DNA of 6,231 nucleotides from Flavobacteriaceae bacterium (GCA_030694835.1 JAUYUF010000059.1:1-6231), one strand, 5' to 3'; numbered from the stretch's first letter, positions 1 through 6,094 are shown. Made by a program: numbers and translations. Notes: generated by a model from the sequence alone, not told the origin.

Positions 1-245
1 TCGTTATTAAAAGTGATTGTAGAAATCCCGATTATAAATGATAAAATAATCAATCCAAAACCAAAATAAATATTGTATTTAGAATGTCTACTTGCTCTAA
101 AATAAAGAATTAAAAGTGCTATAACAGCAACAACTAAAAAGACAAAAATCAAAATTGGATGAAAGAAAAAATAGTAACCACTAATGATTCCAATAATTAA
201 AAATACAGTAATATAAGTTGGAACAAACTGTAATGTTCTTTTCAT
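1..245 (-). CDS. comEC: ComEC/Rec2-family competence protein, N-terminal fragment (3' part outside window)
   Basis: An open frame runs on the minus strand from the ATG at 245-243 to the window edge, giving 81 residues with no stop. The product begins MKRTLQFVPTYITVFLIIG and is almost entirely hydrophobic. Three membrane segments are visible (about residues 8-28, 31-49 and 58-76), the last two separated by a basic linker (RASRHSKY). This pattern, ending where an extracytoplasmic OB-like domain would begin, resembles the N-terminal membrane region of Bacteroidetes ComEC (DUF4131 region). ComEC forms the inner-membrane channel that takes up single-stranded DNA during natural transformation. The location near lpxB, surE and a carboxy-terminal protease gene agrees with my recollection of flavobacterial gene order. 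No Shine-Dalgarno sequence precedes the start, and the start codon lies inside a repeated motif that can pair with sequence upstream. The diagnostic competence domain is not in the window, so another polytopic membrane protein remains possible. Confidence 0.68.
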   Translation of the reverse strand, partial: MKRTLQFVPTYITVFLIIGIISGYYFFFHPILIFVFLVVAVIALLILYFRASRHSKYNIYFGFGLIILSFIIGISTITFNN

Positions 246-373
246 CTGATAATTAAATTATTTTGGTCAGATAAAATTCACCAGAGCATCAATGTTGGGG
301 AATTCATAAATAAATCATGGTGATTTCATCTGCTCTTAATTATTATTATTTTAAAGTCAGATGGAATTCGCAT
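240..373. repeat. Four alternating copies of a TCAGATGAAA-like motif, able to form competing hairpins
   Basis: Copy 1 is on the minus strand at 249-240 (TCAGATGAAA, containing the comEC ATG). Copy 2 is on the plus strand at 267-283 (TCAGATAAAATTCACCA). Copy 3 is on the minus strand at 333-318 (GCAGATGAAATCACCA). Copy 4 is on the plus strand at 357-369 (TCAGATGGAATTC). Neighbouring copies are inverted, so each can pair with the next. Copies 1 and 2 give a 10-position stem with one odd pair. Copies 2 and 3 give 15 Watson-Crick pairs with one odd pair and one bulged base. Copies 3 and 4 give a weaker stem. Because copies 2 and 3 each take part in two stems, the stems exclude one another. Function is unknown. 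Confidence 0.7.
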
Positions 374-608
374 AGTAATGATTTCAATTGAAATTTTATT
401 ATGCTCATTTCATAGCGCAATAAATGTAATCAATTTTCTAATATCTTTTATAATATAATTTTGACATCCTGCTTATTTAAGTTGTTGATAATGTAATATT
501 TGTTACTGAACTAATTTTATTATGTGATAAAAATCATGTAATAAAGATTTGTCGGATGTTAACTTTACCTCATTAAAAAAACTTAGAAAAATCTATAAAT
601 TATTCAAA
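246..608. other. Structured intergenic region between divergent comEC and the DUF302-like gene
   Basis: This 363-bp stretch has no convincing reading frame, tRNA or known riboswitch that I can recognise. The comEC-proximal half (to about 373) contains alternating copies of a TCAGATGAAA-like motif, and 370-404 holds a palindromic hairpin. The half next to the plus-strand gene (about 405-608) is plain A+T-rich DNA. It should contain the promoter for the gene at 609, but I find no exact TAnnTTTG box. The nearest near-matches are AATATTTG (495-502) and AAGATTTG (544-551), neither with a TTG at suitable spacing. Confidence 0.6.
370..404. repeat. Palindromic hairpin in the comEC/DUF302-like intergenic region
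   Basis: The core at 381-394 is a perfect 14-bp palindrome (ATTTCAATTGAAAT). It is flanked by a second pairing arm: 370-378 pairs with 396-404, eight Watson-Crick pairs and one G.T. The two arms are separated only by a small internal mismatch at 379-380/395. It could be an operator for a dimeric regulator or an RNA stem. No long T run follows on either side, so it is not an obvious terminator. Confidence 0.55.
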
Positions 609-1496
609 ATGAAAAGAACAATCTTATTTACTTTTATTACTCTTTTGGCATTAAATTTTAGTTTCGCTAAGGATCTAACTCCTTATGTAAAAGTTGGAAC
701 AACTACATCATCGATTGATGAAACAGCCGAAAAAATTGTCGATTTACTTAAAGATAAATCGTTTACAGTTTTTGGAGTTTACAATCCAGAGAATAATAAA
801 AACTTAAAAGTTATAACATTCACTAGAAATGATTTAAAAAACACTGTTATAAAAGTTAAAGATCGTGGTGCTTTGGCAGCTGTTTTAAAAATTGCGTTAG
901 TTACAAAAAATGGAGTTACTACCATTTCTTATACCAATCCTGAATATATTTTTACAGCTTATTTAAGAGATGAATATTCAAAATACAGTAATGTATTAAC
1001 AAAAGTTTCTTCAGATTTAAAAGAATCTTTATCATCATTAGGAAATAATTTTAGCTCGTTTGGAGGAAATGTAGATAGTGAAAAGCTAAAAAAATATCAT
1101 TACAAAATAATGATGCCTTATTTTTCAGAACCAATAGTGTTGAAAGAATTCAACTCTTTTGAAGAAGGACTAAGAGTAATTGAAGCTAATTTAGCTAAGA
1201 AAAAAGGACAAACAAGTCAAGTTTACAAACTTATTTATACTACTGAAAAAGTTGCTGTTTTCGGTGTCGGTTTGGAAAATAAACAAAATGGAGAAGCAAA
1301 ATTTTTACCAACAATTGGTCAAGATCATGCTGCGGCATTGCCTTATGAAATGATTTTACAAGGAAATATCCTTACTATGTTACATGGTAAATATAGAATT
1401 GCATTGTTCTGGCCAGAACTTACTATGGGAACTTTTATGAAAATAATGAGTACTCCTGGAGACATTGAAGATACACTTAAAGCCTTAGCAAATTAA
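609..1496 (+). CDS. Exported protein with two DUF302-like domains, function unknown
   Basis: The product is 295 residues from the ATG at 609. The frame extends upstream to a TTG at 549, but the 609 start puts a classic signal peptide at the N terminus: MKR, then a hydrophobic core at residues 4-19, then a cleavage motif SFA before K21. The mature protein should therefore be periplasmic or surface-exposed, with no lipobox cysteine. Residues about 27-125 have the layout of a DUF302 domain: an amphipathic helix (SIDETAEKIVDLL), a beta strand (FTVFGVYN), GALAAVLKIALV (87-98), then a strand ending in SYTNP. Residues about 164-295 repeat the pattern with SFEEGLRVIEANL, a VAVFGVGL strand, HAAALPYEMILQG (240-252) and a C-terminal helix (IEDTLKALA). 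A Ser/Leu/Gly-rich linker (about 135-155) joins the halves. DUF302 has no established biochemical role that I can assign, and the assignment rests on pattern, not a search. The gene is convergent with lpxB and divergent from comEC, so it is probably its own transcription unit, closed by the terminator at 1524-1560. Confidence 0.85.
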   Translation: MKRTILFTFITLLALNFSFAKDLTPYVKVGTTTSSIDETAEKIVDLLKDKSFTVFGVYNPENNKNLKVITFTRNDLKNTVIKVKDRGALAAVLKIALVTKNGVTTISYTNPEYIFTAYLRDEYSKYSNVLTKVSSDLKESLSSLGNNFSSFGGNVDSEKLKKYHYKIMMPYFSEPIVLKEFNSFEEGLRVIEANLAKKKGQTSQVYKLIYTTEKVAVFGVGLENKQNGEAKFLPTIGQDHAAALPYEMILQGNILTMLHGKYRIALFWPELTMGTFMKIMSTPGDIEDTLKALAN

Positions 1497-1523
1497 AGAT
1501 AGTTTTTATTAGTTAATGTGTTT

Positions 1524-1560
1524 GAATCCTGTTTAATTTATAATGAATTGAGCAGGATTT
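1524..1560 (+). terminator. Hairpin terminator of the DUF302-like gene, overlapping the lpxB stop
   Basis: Positions 1524-1539 pair with 1545-1560 around a five-base loop, giving 16 consecutive pairs in plus-strand RNA of which four are G.U. The C+G-bearing part is AATCCTG with CAGGATT. The transcript then continues U-rich (1558-1568, broken by an A and a C). Transcribed from the minus strand, the G.U pairs become A.C mismatches and no U run follows, so the structure serves the plus-strand gene. Its 3' arm covers two bases of the lpxB stop codon (1559-1561). Confidence 0.7.
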
Positions 1561-2668
1561 ATTCTTTAGAAGTAATCAGTTTTGCAATTCTATCAGAAGC
1601 TCCTTTTCCTCCTAACATCTTTTCTAATTCAAAATAATTCATAAAAATCTCTTTTCGATGATTTTCATCTAATATTTTTTGAAGTTCAACTTTTAATCTC
1701 TTTGGATTAAAATCATCTTGAAGTAATTCAGTTACAACTTCTTTATCCATTATTAAATTAACAAGCGAAATAAATTTCAGATTTACCAATCTTTTTGCAA
1801 TCATATAGGAGATAGAATTAGCCTTATAACAAACTATTTGTGGCACTTTAAATAAGGCTGTTTCTAAAGTCGCAGTTCCTGAAGTTACAATAGCAGCATA
1901 TGAATTAGCTAACAAATCATACGTTTTATTACTGATAAATTTAACATTGTAATTTTTCAGAAATGGTTGATAAAATTCAAATTCCTGACTTGGCGCACCC
2001 GCAATTACAAACTGATATGTTGGGAAATCTTCAATCATTTCTAACATAACAGAAAGCATTTTATTAATTTCTTGTTTTCTACTTCCAGGCAGCAACGCAA
2101 TAATTGGTTTCTCACCTAAATGATGTGTTTTTCTAAACTCTTCTTCACTTGGACTTAGTTTATTAGAAATTGCATCTAGTAATGGATGTCCTACAAAATG
2201 AACAGGAAACTGATGTTTATCTTCATAAAAAGGTTTTTCAAATGGAAGTATTACATACATTTCATCTACATCTCTTTTTATTTTATGGATGCGATTTTCT
2301 TTCCAAGCCCAAATTTGAGGGGAAATATAATAGTGTACAGGGATCTTATTTTTCTTAGCAAATTCAGCAATTCGCATATTAAAACCAGGATAATCTACTA
2401 AGATTAAAATATCTGGTTTATAGTCTAAAACATCTTGTTTACAAAGCGTAATGTTTTTAAGAATTGTTCTCAAATTCATGATAACTTCAGCAAAACCCAT
2501 AAAAGCTAAATCGCGGTAGTGTTTCACTAAAGTTCCTCCTTGTGCCTGCATTAAATCGCCTCCCCAGAATCTAAATTCTGCCTCTGAATCATCCTTTTTT
2601 AGGGATTTCATCAAATTAGAGGCGTGTAAATCACCCGATGCTTCTCCAACAATTATATAATATTTCAT
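1559..2668 (-). CDS. lpxB: Lipid-A-disaccharide synthase (GT19)
   Basis: This 369-residue protein is close to the usual length for LpxB. The enzyme joins UDP-2,3-diacylglucosamine to lipid X (2,3-diacylglucosamine 1-phosphate), forming the beta-1,6 disaccharide of lipid A and releasing UDP at the inner membrane. The N terminus carries the family signature GEASGDLHA (residues 8-16), followed by WGGD (35-38) and MGFAEV (57-62). Then come LVDYPGFN (90-97), YYISPQIWAWKENR (113-126) and VGHPLLD (159-165). The C-terminal nucleotide-binding half has LPGSRKQEI (193-201) and TSGTATLETAL (262-272). All signatures I know for the family are present and the frame is intact. The ATG at 2668 puts the first strand (KYYIIVGEASGD) at the very N terminus, as is normal. 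It is the last gene of the minus-strand run surE, small membrane protein, lpxB. The 76-bp gap upstream contains an octamer repeat, and there is no clear minus-strand terminator downstream. Confidence 0.97.
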   Translation of the reverse strand: MKYYIIVGEASGDLHASNLMKSLKKDDSEAEFRFWGGDLMQAQGGTLVKHYRDLAFMGFAEVIMNLRTILKNITLCKQDVLDYKPDILILVDYPGFNMRIAEFAKKNKIPVHYYISPQIWAWKENRIHKIKRDVDEMYVILPFEKPFYEDKHQFPVHFVGHPLLDAISNKLSPSEEEFRKTHHLGEKPIIALLPGSRKQEINKMLSVMLEMIEDFPTYQFVIAGAPSQEFEFYQPFLKNYNVKFISNKTYDLLANSYAAIVTSGTATLETALFKVPQIVCYKANSISYMIAKRLVNLKFISLVNLIMDKEVVTELLQDDFNPKRLKVELQKILDENHRKEIFMNYFELEKMLGGKGASDRIAKLITSKE

Positions 2669-2679
2669 TAGTAACTATT

Positions 2680-2703
2680 AAAAGATTGAAAGATTAAAAG
2701 ATT
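2680..2703. repeat. Three tandem 8-bp repeats just upstream of lpxB
   Basis: Three adjacent octamers AAAAGATT, GAAAGATT and AAAAGATT (plus strand) occupy 2680-2703, followed by a run of A at 2704-2710. In the lpxB transcript they read as AAUCUUUU-type units ending about 11 bases before the start codon. They lie in the 76-bp gap between the small membrane-protein gene and lpxB. Short perfect repeats of this kind can change copy number by slippage. Confidence 0.75.
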
Positions 2704-2744
2704 AAAAAAAACTCAAAATTCAAAATAATTTTATTCATAAACAC

Positions 2745-3035
2745 TTAAACTAACTGCAAAAATGCTATTGTAAGTGCGAATAAAAATAGCGCCAATAAAA
2801 CTCCTCTTGCTCTATAATCTTGATTTTTCTTGATAAAAATAAAAAAAACAATCACATTAGGTAATGCTGATAAAGCAATTAGTTTTCCAAATAATTGTCC
2901 ACTTTTAGCTATCATTATTGATTCTTCTAGAGTATATATTGAAAAATACTCTAAAAATATATAGAAAGAAAAAACAGCAGCAATAATTGCAACTACAAAT
3001 CCTTTAAAAACTTCTTTTTTAATTACATTTTCCAA
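2745..3035 (-). CDS. Small integral membrane protein between surE and lpxB, function unknown
   Basis: The frame encodes 96 residues and overlaps the 3' end of surE by 13 bp, as in a translationally coupled operon. It must start at a non-ATG codon: the TTG at 3035-3033 gives a product beginning MENVIKKEVFKGF. No in-frame ATG exists until the Met in EESIMIAK, which would remove the first membrane helix. Three hydrophobic segments are visible: about residues 11-31 (FKGFVVAIIAAVFSFYIFLEY), 47-69 (containing GKLIALSALPNVIVFFIFI) and 78-95 (GVLLALFLFALTIAFLQL). A charged loop KKNQDYRARG lies between the last two. I do not recognise a characterised family. The continuous frame and clear membrane topology argue that it is real. 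Its position suggests co-expression with surE and lpxB, which does not by itself assign a function. Confidence 0.78.
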   Translation of the reverse strand: MENVIKKEVFKGFVVAIIAAVFSFYIFLEYFSIYTLEESIMIAKSGQLFGKLIALSALPNVIVFFIFIKKNQDYRARGVLLALFLFALTIAFLQLV

Positions 3036-3787
3036 CTGTTCAATTTTTGAATAAAATGATGTGCTGTTAAATCAAATTGCACAGGTACAACAGAAATAAA
3101 ATTATTATTTAAAGCCCAAATATCGGTATCTTCTCCTCCATCCAAATCAACAAATTTACCGGTTAACCAATAATATTCCTTTCCGTGTGGATTTACGCGT
3201 TTATCCATTTCCTCAACCCAGTTAGCACGTGCTTGTCTGCAAATTTTTAAACCTTTAAATTCATCAACCTTAGGAAAATTAACATTTAACACCACTCCAT
3301 CAGGCAAACCATTTTGCAATACATTCTCCGTAATTTTTTTGATATATGGCTTAAGTTTTTCAAAATTAGCACTCCACGCATAATCTAATAAAGAAAATCC
3401 TATTGATGGAATGCCTTCAATTCCTCCTTCTATTGCTGCACTCATTGTACCTGAATAAATTACATTTATAGAGGCATTAGAACCATGATTAATCCCAGAA
3501 ACACATAAATCTGGTTTGCGATTTAAAATTTCACTAACCGCTAATTTTACACAATCTGCAGGAGTTCCAGACGATTGATATTCAACTTGAGGGCCATCAT
3601 CAATTTTTATTTTATCACAAAATAAGGTTGAATTTATAGTAATTGCATGTCCCATTCCACTTTGCGGACTATCAGGCGCAACAACTACAACATCACCCAA
3701 TTCATTCATTACAGAGATTAATGCACGAACACCAGGTGCAGTAATACCGTCGTCATTTGTTACTAAAATTAAGGGTCTTTTGGTCAT
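3023..3787 (-). CDS. surE: 5'/3'-nucleotidase SurE
   Basis: This 254-residue protein has the full SurE signature set. SurE is a cytoplasmic, divalent-metal-dependent phosphatase that dephosphorylates nucleoside 5'- and 3'-monophosphates and, in some species, short polyphosphates. It was named for stationary-phase survival in E. coli. The N terminus has TNDDG (residues 10-14), where D12 and D13 are metal ligands. S43 in PDSPQSGMGHAIT and N100 in SGINHGSN (97-104) complete the metal site. Other conserved blocks are SGTPADCV (73-80) and YSGTMSAA (about 110-117). Length and motifs are normal. The ATG at 3787 places the first beta strand (PLILVTNDDG) directly after a short basic start. The gene is first in a minus-strand operon with the small membrane-protein gene, whose start it overlaps, and lpxB. 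It is divergent from the protease gene. Confidence 0.97.
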   Translation of the reverse strand: MTKRPLILVTNDDGITAPGVRALISVMNELGDVVVVAPDSPQSGMGHAITINSTLFCDKIKIDDGPQVEYQSSGTPADCVKLAVSEILNRKPDLCVSGINHGSNASINVIYSGTMSAAIEGGIEGIPSIGFSLLDYAWSANFEKLKPYIKKITENVLQNGLPDGVVLNVNFPKVDEFKGLKICRQARANWVEEMDKRVNPHGKEYYWLTGKFVDLDGGEDTDIWALNNNFISVVPVQFDLTAHHFIQKLNSWKM

Positions 3788-3805
3788 TATTATTTATTTA
3801 TATCA

Positions 3806-3813
3806 CAAATCTA
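3806..3813 (-). promoter_or_regulatory. Candidate -7 promoter element for surE
   Basis: Read on the minus strand, 3813-3806 is TAGATTTG, an exact match to the Bacteroidetes primary-sigma -7 consensus TAnnTTTG. Transcription would begin around 3799, leaving a leader of roughly 12 bases before the surE ATG at 3787. The matching -33 TTG is not clear: at the expected spacing the minus strand reads TTA (3835-3833). Confidence 0.45.
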
Positions 3814-3842
3814 CTTTATTTGAGTGTAAATTTAAGATAACT

Positions 3843-3893
3843 TTTAACATTTTGTAAATAGGAAGTACGCAAATAAATGTTTAACATTGTGTA
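3843..3893. repeat. 14-bp direct repeat in the surE/ctp divergent region
   Basis: TTTAACATTTTGTA at 3843-3856 recurs as TTTAACATTGTGTA at 3880-3893, with 13 of 14 positions identical and a period of 37 bp. A weaker match continues downstream (AATAGGA against AAATAGAGGA). The pair lies between the surE -7 element and the start of the protease gene. It could be a pair of binding sites for one regulator, but no regulator is identified. Confidence 0.55.
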
Positions 3894-3904
3894 TCAAATA
3901 GAGG

Positions 3905-3926
3905 ATTTCTAACCAATCGTAGAAAT
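3905..3926. repeat. Hairpin upstream of the protease gene
   Basis: ATTTCTA (3905-3911) and TAGAAAT (3920-3926) are perfect inverted repeats around an eight-base spacer, 53 bp before the preferred ATG at 3980. No T run follows. It may form in the 5' leader of the protease mRNA or be a protein site on DNA. Confidence 0.5.
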
Positions 3927-3979
3927 GGCATTGTTTTGGCTGTTAAATCTAAATGTTGAAGAATTTAATTATACCGTTT

Positions 3980-6088
3980 ATGAAAAGATACTACAAAATC
4001 TTAATTTCCTTACTTTTAGTAGTAAGTGTTTTAGTCGGATTTCAATTTAAAGATAATAACGACCCTGAAAAAGATAGAATTTTAATCGGTTTATTACGCT
4101 ATGTTTTAACTAATGGTCATTATCAACCACAGAATATTGATGATACATTTTCAGTTCAGGTATTTAATAATTTTACAGAAAGTTTAGATCCTGCAAAACG
4201 ATTTTTTACCCAATCTGATATTGATGAGTTTTCAAAATACAAAACACTTATTGATGATGAAATTAAGGTTGAAAACATCTCTTTTTATAATTTAGTTCAA
4301 GATCGATTAATGCAGAGAATGCAAGAATCTAAAGGATATTACAAAGAAATATTAGACCAACCTTTTGATTTTAATTCTGATGAAACTATTGATGTTGATT
4401 TTAAAAAACAATCATACGCCTCTAATCAAAATGAACTCATAAATGTTTGGAAAAAACAACTTAAACACAGTGCTTTAGTTCGTTTACATGAAAAACTAGA
4501 AGAAGAAATTAATAAAAAAACTAAAGATAGTTTATATGTTTCAAAATCGTTCGATGAACTTGAAAAAGAAGCTAGAGAAAGTACCCTGAAAAATTTAAAT
4601 GAGTATTTTGATTTCATGGATGAATTAGATCATACAGAATGGTTTTCTAATTATATCAATAGTATAGCTGAGACTTTTGATCCTCACACTTCCTATTTGG
4701 CTCCTAAAATTAAAAAGAGATTTGATATTTCTATGGCTGGAAAACTTGAAGGAATTGGCGCTGTACTTCAAAAAAGAAATGATTTTACACGAGTAGTTGA
4801 AGTGGTTTCTGGTGGTCCAGCATGGAGAGCTGGCGAATTAGAAGTTGGTGATATCATTTTAAAAGTAGCTCAAGGAGATCAAGAACCATTAGATATTGTA
4901 GGTATGCGTTTAGACGATGCTATCGAATTTATAAAAGGTAAAAAAGGCACAGAGGCAAGATTAACTATTAAAAAAATAGATGGAACTATTAAAGTTATTT
5001 CTATCATTCGTGATATTGTAGAAATTGAAGAAACTTTTGTAAAATCTACAACAGTAAATTATAACGGAAAGCTATACGGACTAATAAATCTTCCGAAATT
5101 TTATATCGATTTTGAAGAAAAATCATCTAGAAATTCTGCTACTGATATGGCAAAAGAAATAGAACGCTTGAAACAAGAAAATGTAGAAGGCTTTATAATA
5201 GACTTGCGCGATAACGGCGGTGGATCACTTGAAACAGCTATTGATATTGCAGGTTTATTTATTACTGAAGGTCCAGTTGTTCAGGTAAAATATAGAGGTG
5301 AAGCGCCCATGATTAAAAACGATACGGATAAAAAAATATATTGGAACGGTCCTTTAGTGGTTATGGTAAATGAATTATCTGCCTCTGCTTCTGAAATATT
5401 TGCCGCAGCAATGCAAGATTATAAGCGTGCAGTTATTATTGGGAGCAAACAAACTTTTGGTAAAGGAACCGTTCAAAACTTACTTCCTCTAAACAATTAT
5501 TTCAGATTTGGAGATGATTTAGGTGCATTAAAAATTACTATTCAGAAATATTACCGCGTCAACGGTGGATCTGTTCAATTAAAAGGGGTAATCTCAGATG
5601 TTGCTTTGCCAGATAGATATACTTATATGGAATTTGGAGAGCGAGATCAAAAAAATCCATTGTCATGGGATTATATAAACGAAGCCAAATACATAGCTTG
5701 GAATAATTATGAAAATTTAAATGATGTAATTATTAAAAGTAACCATCGTGTTTCTCAAAATGACAACTTTAAATTGATTGATGAAAGTGCTAAATGGTTA
5801 AAGAAAACTCAAGATGAAACTACAGTTAGTTTAAAATATGACTTATTTAAAAAAGATGTTGAAACTCAAAAACAGAATAGTAAAAAGTTTGAATCTATCT
5901 CTAAATATAAAAATAACCTAGATTTTACTTCACCAAAATATGAAGTTCCTTTAATGGCTTCTGATTCAATTTTATCCAAGAAAAGAGAGATTTGGCATCA
6001 AAATTTATCAAAAGATATTTATGTAGAAGAAGCTTTGCATGTGTTGTCTGAACTTAAAATTAAAAGACAACTATTGGTGAAAAATTAA
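3980..6088 (+). CDS. Carboxy-terminal (tail-specific) processing protease, Prc/Tsp type, peptidase S41
   Basis: From the ATG at 3980 the product is 702 residues. An in-frame ATG at 3953 would add nine. The later start gives a tidier N terminus, MKRYYK followed by a hydrophobic stretch (about residues 6-23). No clear cleavage site or lipobox is seen, so it is an exported or membrane-anchored periplasmic protease. The domain order is that of E. coli Prc: a helical N-terminal domain (about 30-230), DPHTSYL (234-240) leading into a PDZ domain (about 253-340, with GIGAVL and GPAWRAGELEVGDIIL), then the S41 core. The core has DLRDNGGGSLE (408-418), the catalytic serine S469 in SASASEIFAAAMQDY and the catalytic lysine K495 in TFGKGTVQ, then GGSVQLKGVISD. 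A charged C-terminal region of the DUF3340 type follows. Ser-to-Lys spacing is one residue longer than I recall for E. coli Prc. Such enzymes degrade or trim envelope proteins from the C terminus. It is divergent from surE and lies 6 bp before an ABC permease gene. Confidence 0.95.
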   Translation: MKRYYKILISLLLVVSVLVGFQFKDNNDPEKDRILIGLLRYVLTNGHYQPQNIDDTFSVQVFNNFTESLDPAKRFFTQSDIDEFSKYKTLIDDEIKVENISFYNLVQDRLMQRMQESKGYYKEILDQPFDFNSDETIDVDFKKQSYASNQNELINVWKKQLKHSALVRLHEKLEEEINKKTKDSLYVSKSFDELEKEARESTLKNLNEYFDFMDELDHTEWFSNYINSIAETFDPHTSYLAPKIKKRFDISMAGKLEGIGAVLQKRNDFTRVVEVVSGGPAWRAGELEVGDIILKVAQGDQEPLDIVGMRLDDAIEFIKGKKGTEARLTIKKIDGTIKVISIIRDIVEIEETFVKSTTVNYNGKLYGLINLPKFYIDFEEKSSRNSATDMAKEIERLKQENVEGFIIDLRDNGGGSLETAIDIAGLFITEGPVVQVKYRGEAPMIKNDTDKKIYWNGPLVVMVNELSASASEIFAAAMQDYKRAVIIGSKQTFGKGTVQNLLPLNNYFRFGDDLGALKITIQKYYRVNGGSVQLKGVISDVALPDRYTYMEFGERDQKNPLSWDYINEAKYIAWNNYENLNDVIIKSNHRVSQNDNFKLIDESAKWLKKTQDETTVSLKYDLFKKDVETQKQNSKKFESISKYKNNLDFTSPKYEVPLMASDSILSKKREIWHQNLSKDIYVEEALHVLSELKIKRQLLVKN

Positions 6089-6094
6089 TAATAT

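Noticed and set aside
312..326. Small hairpin AAATCA / TGATTT with a three-base loop
   Set aside because: It is part of copy 3 of the larger repeat chain and too short to claim as a separate element.
461..492. TTGACA with a downstream GATAAT, resembling an E. coli sigma-70 promoter
   Set aside because: The spacing is about 20 bp and Bacteroidetes use a TTG / TAnnTTTG promoter, so this match carries little weight in A+T-rich DNA.
549..608. TTG start giving a 20-residue N-terminal extension of the DUF302-like protein
   Set aside because: The extension is polar and basic and would bury the signal peptide; the ATG at 609 gives a standard exported-protein N terminus.
2170..2401. Two plus-strand open frames of 62 and 71 codons
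   Set aside because: Both lie wholly inside lpxB on the opposite strand, and their products look like antisense translation with no domain or independent context.
2680..2710. Octamer repeats considered as a CRISPR remnant
   Set aside because: The units are 8 bp, directly abutting with no spacers, and no cas genes are present.
4426..4617. Minus-strand open frame of 63 codons, Ser- and Phe-rich
   Set aside because: It lies inside the protease gene and is the antisense of its Lys- and Glu-rich helical region.
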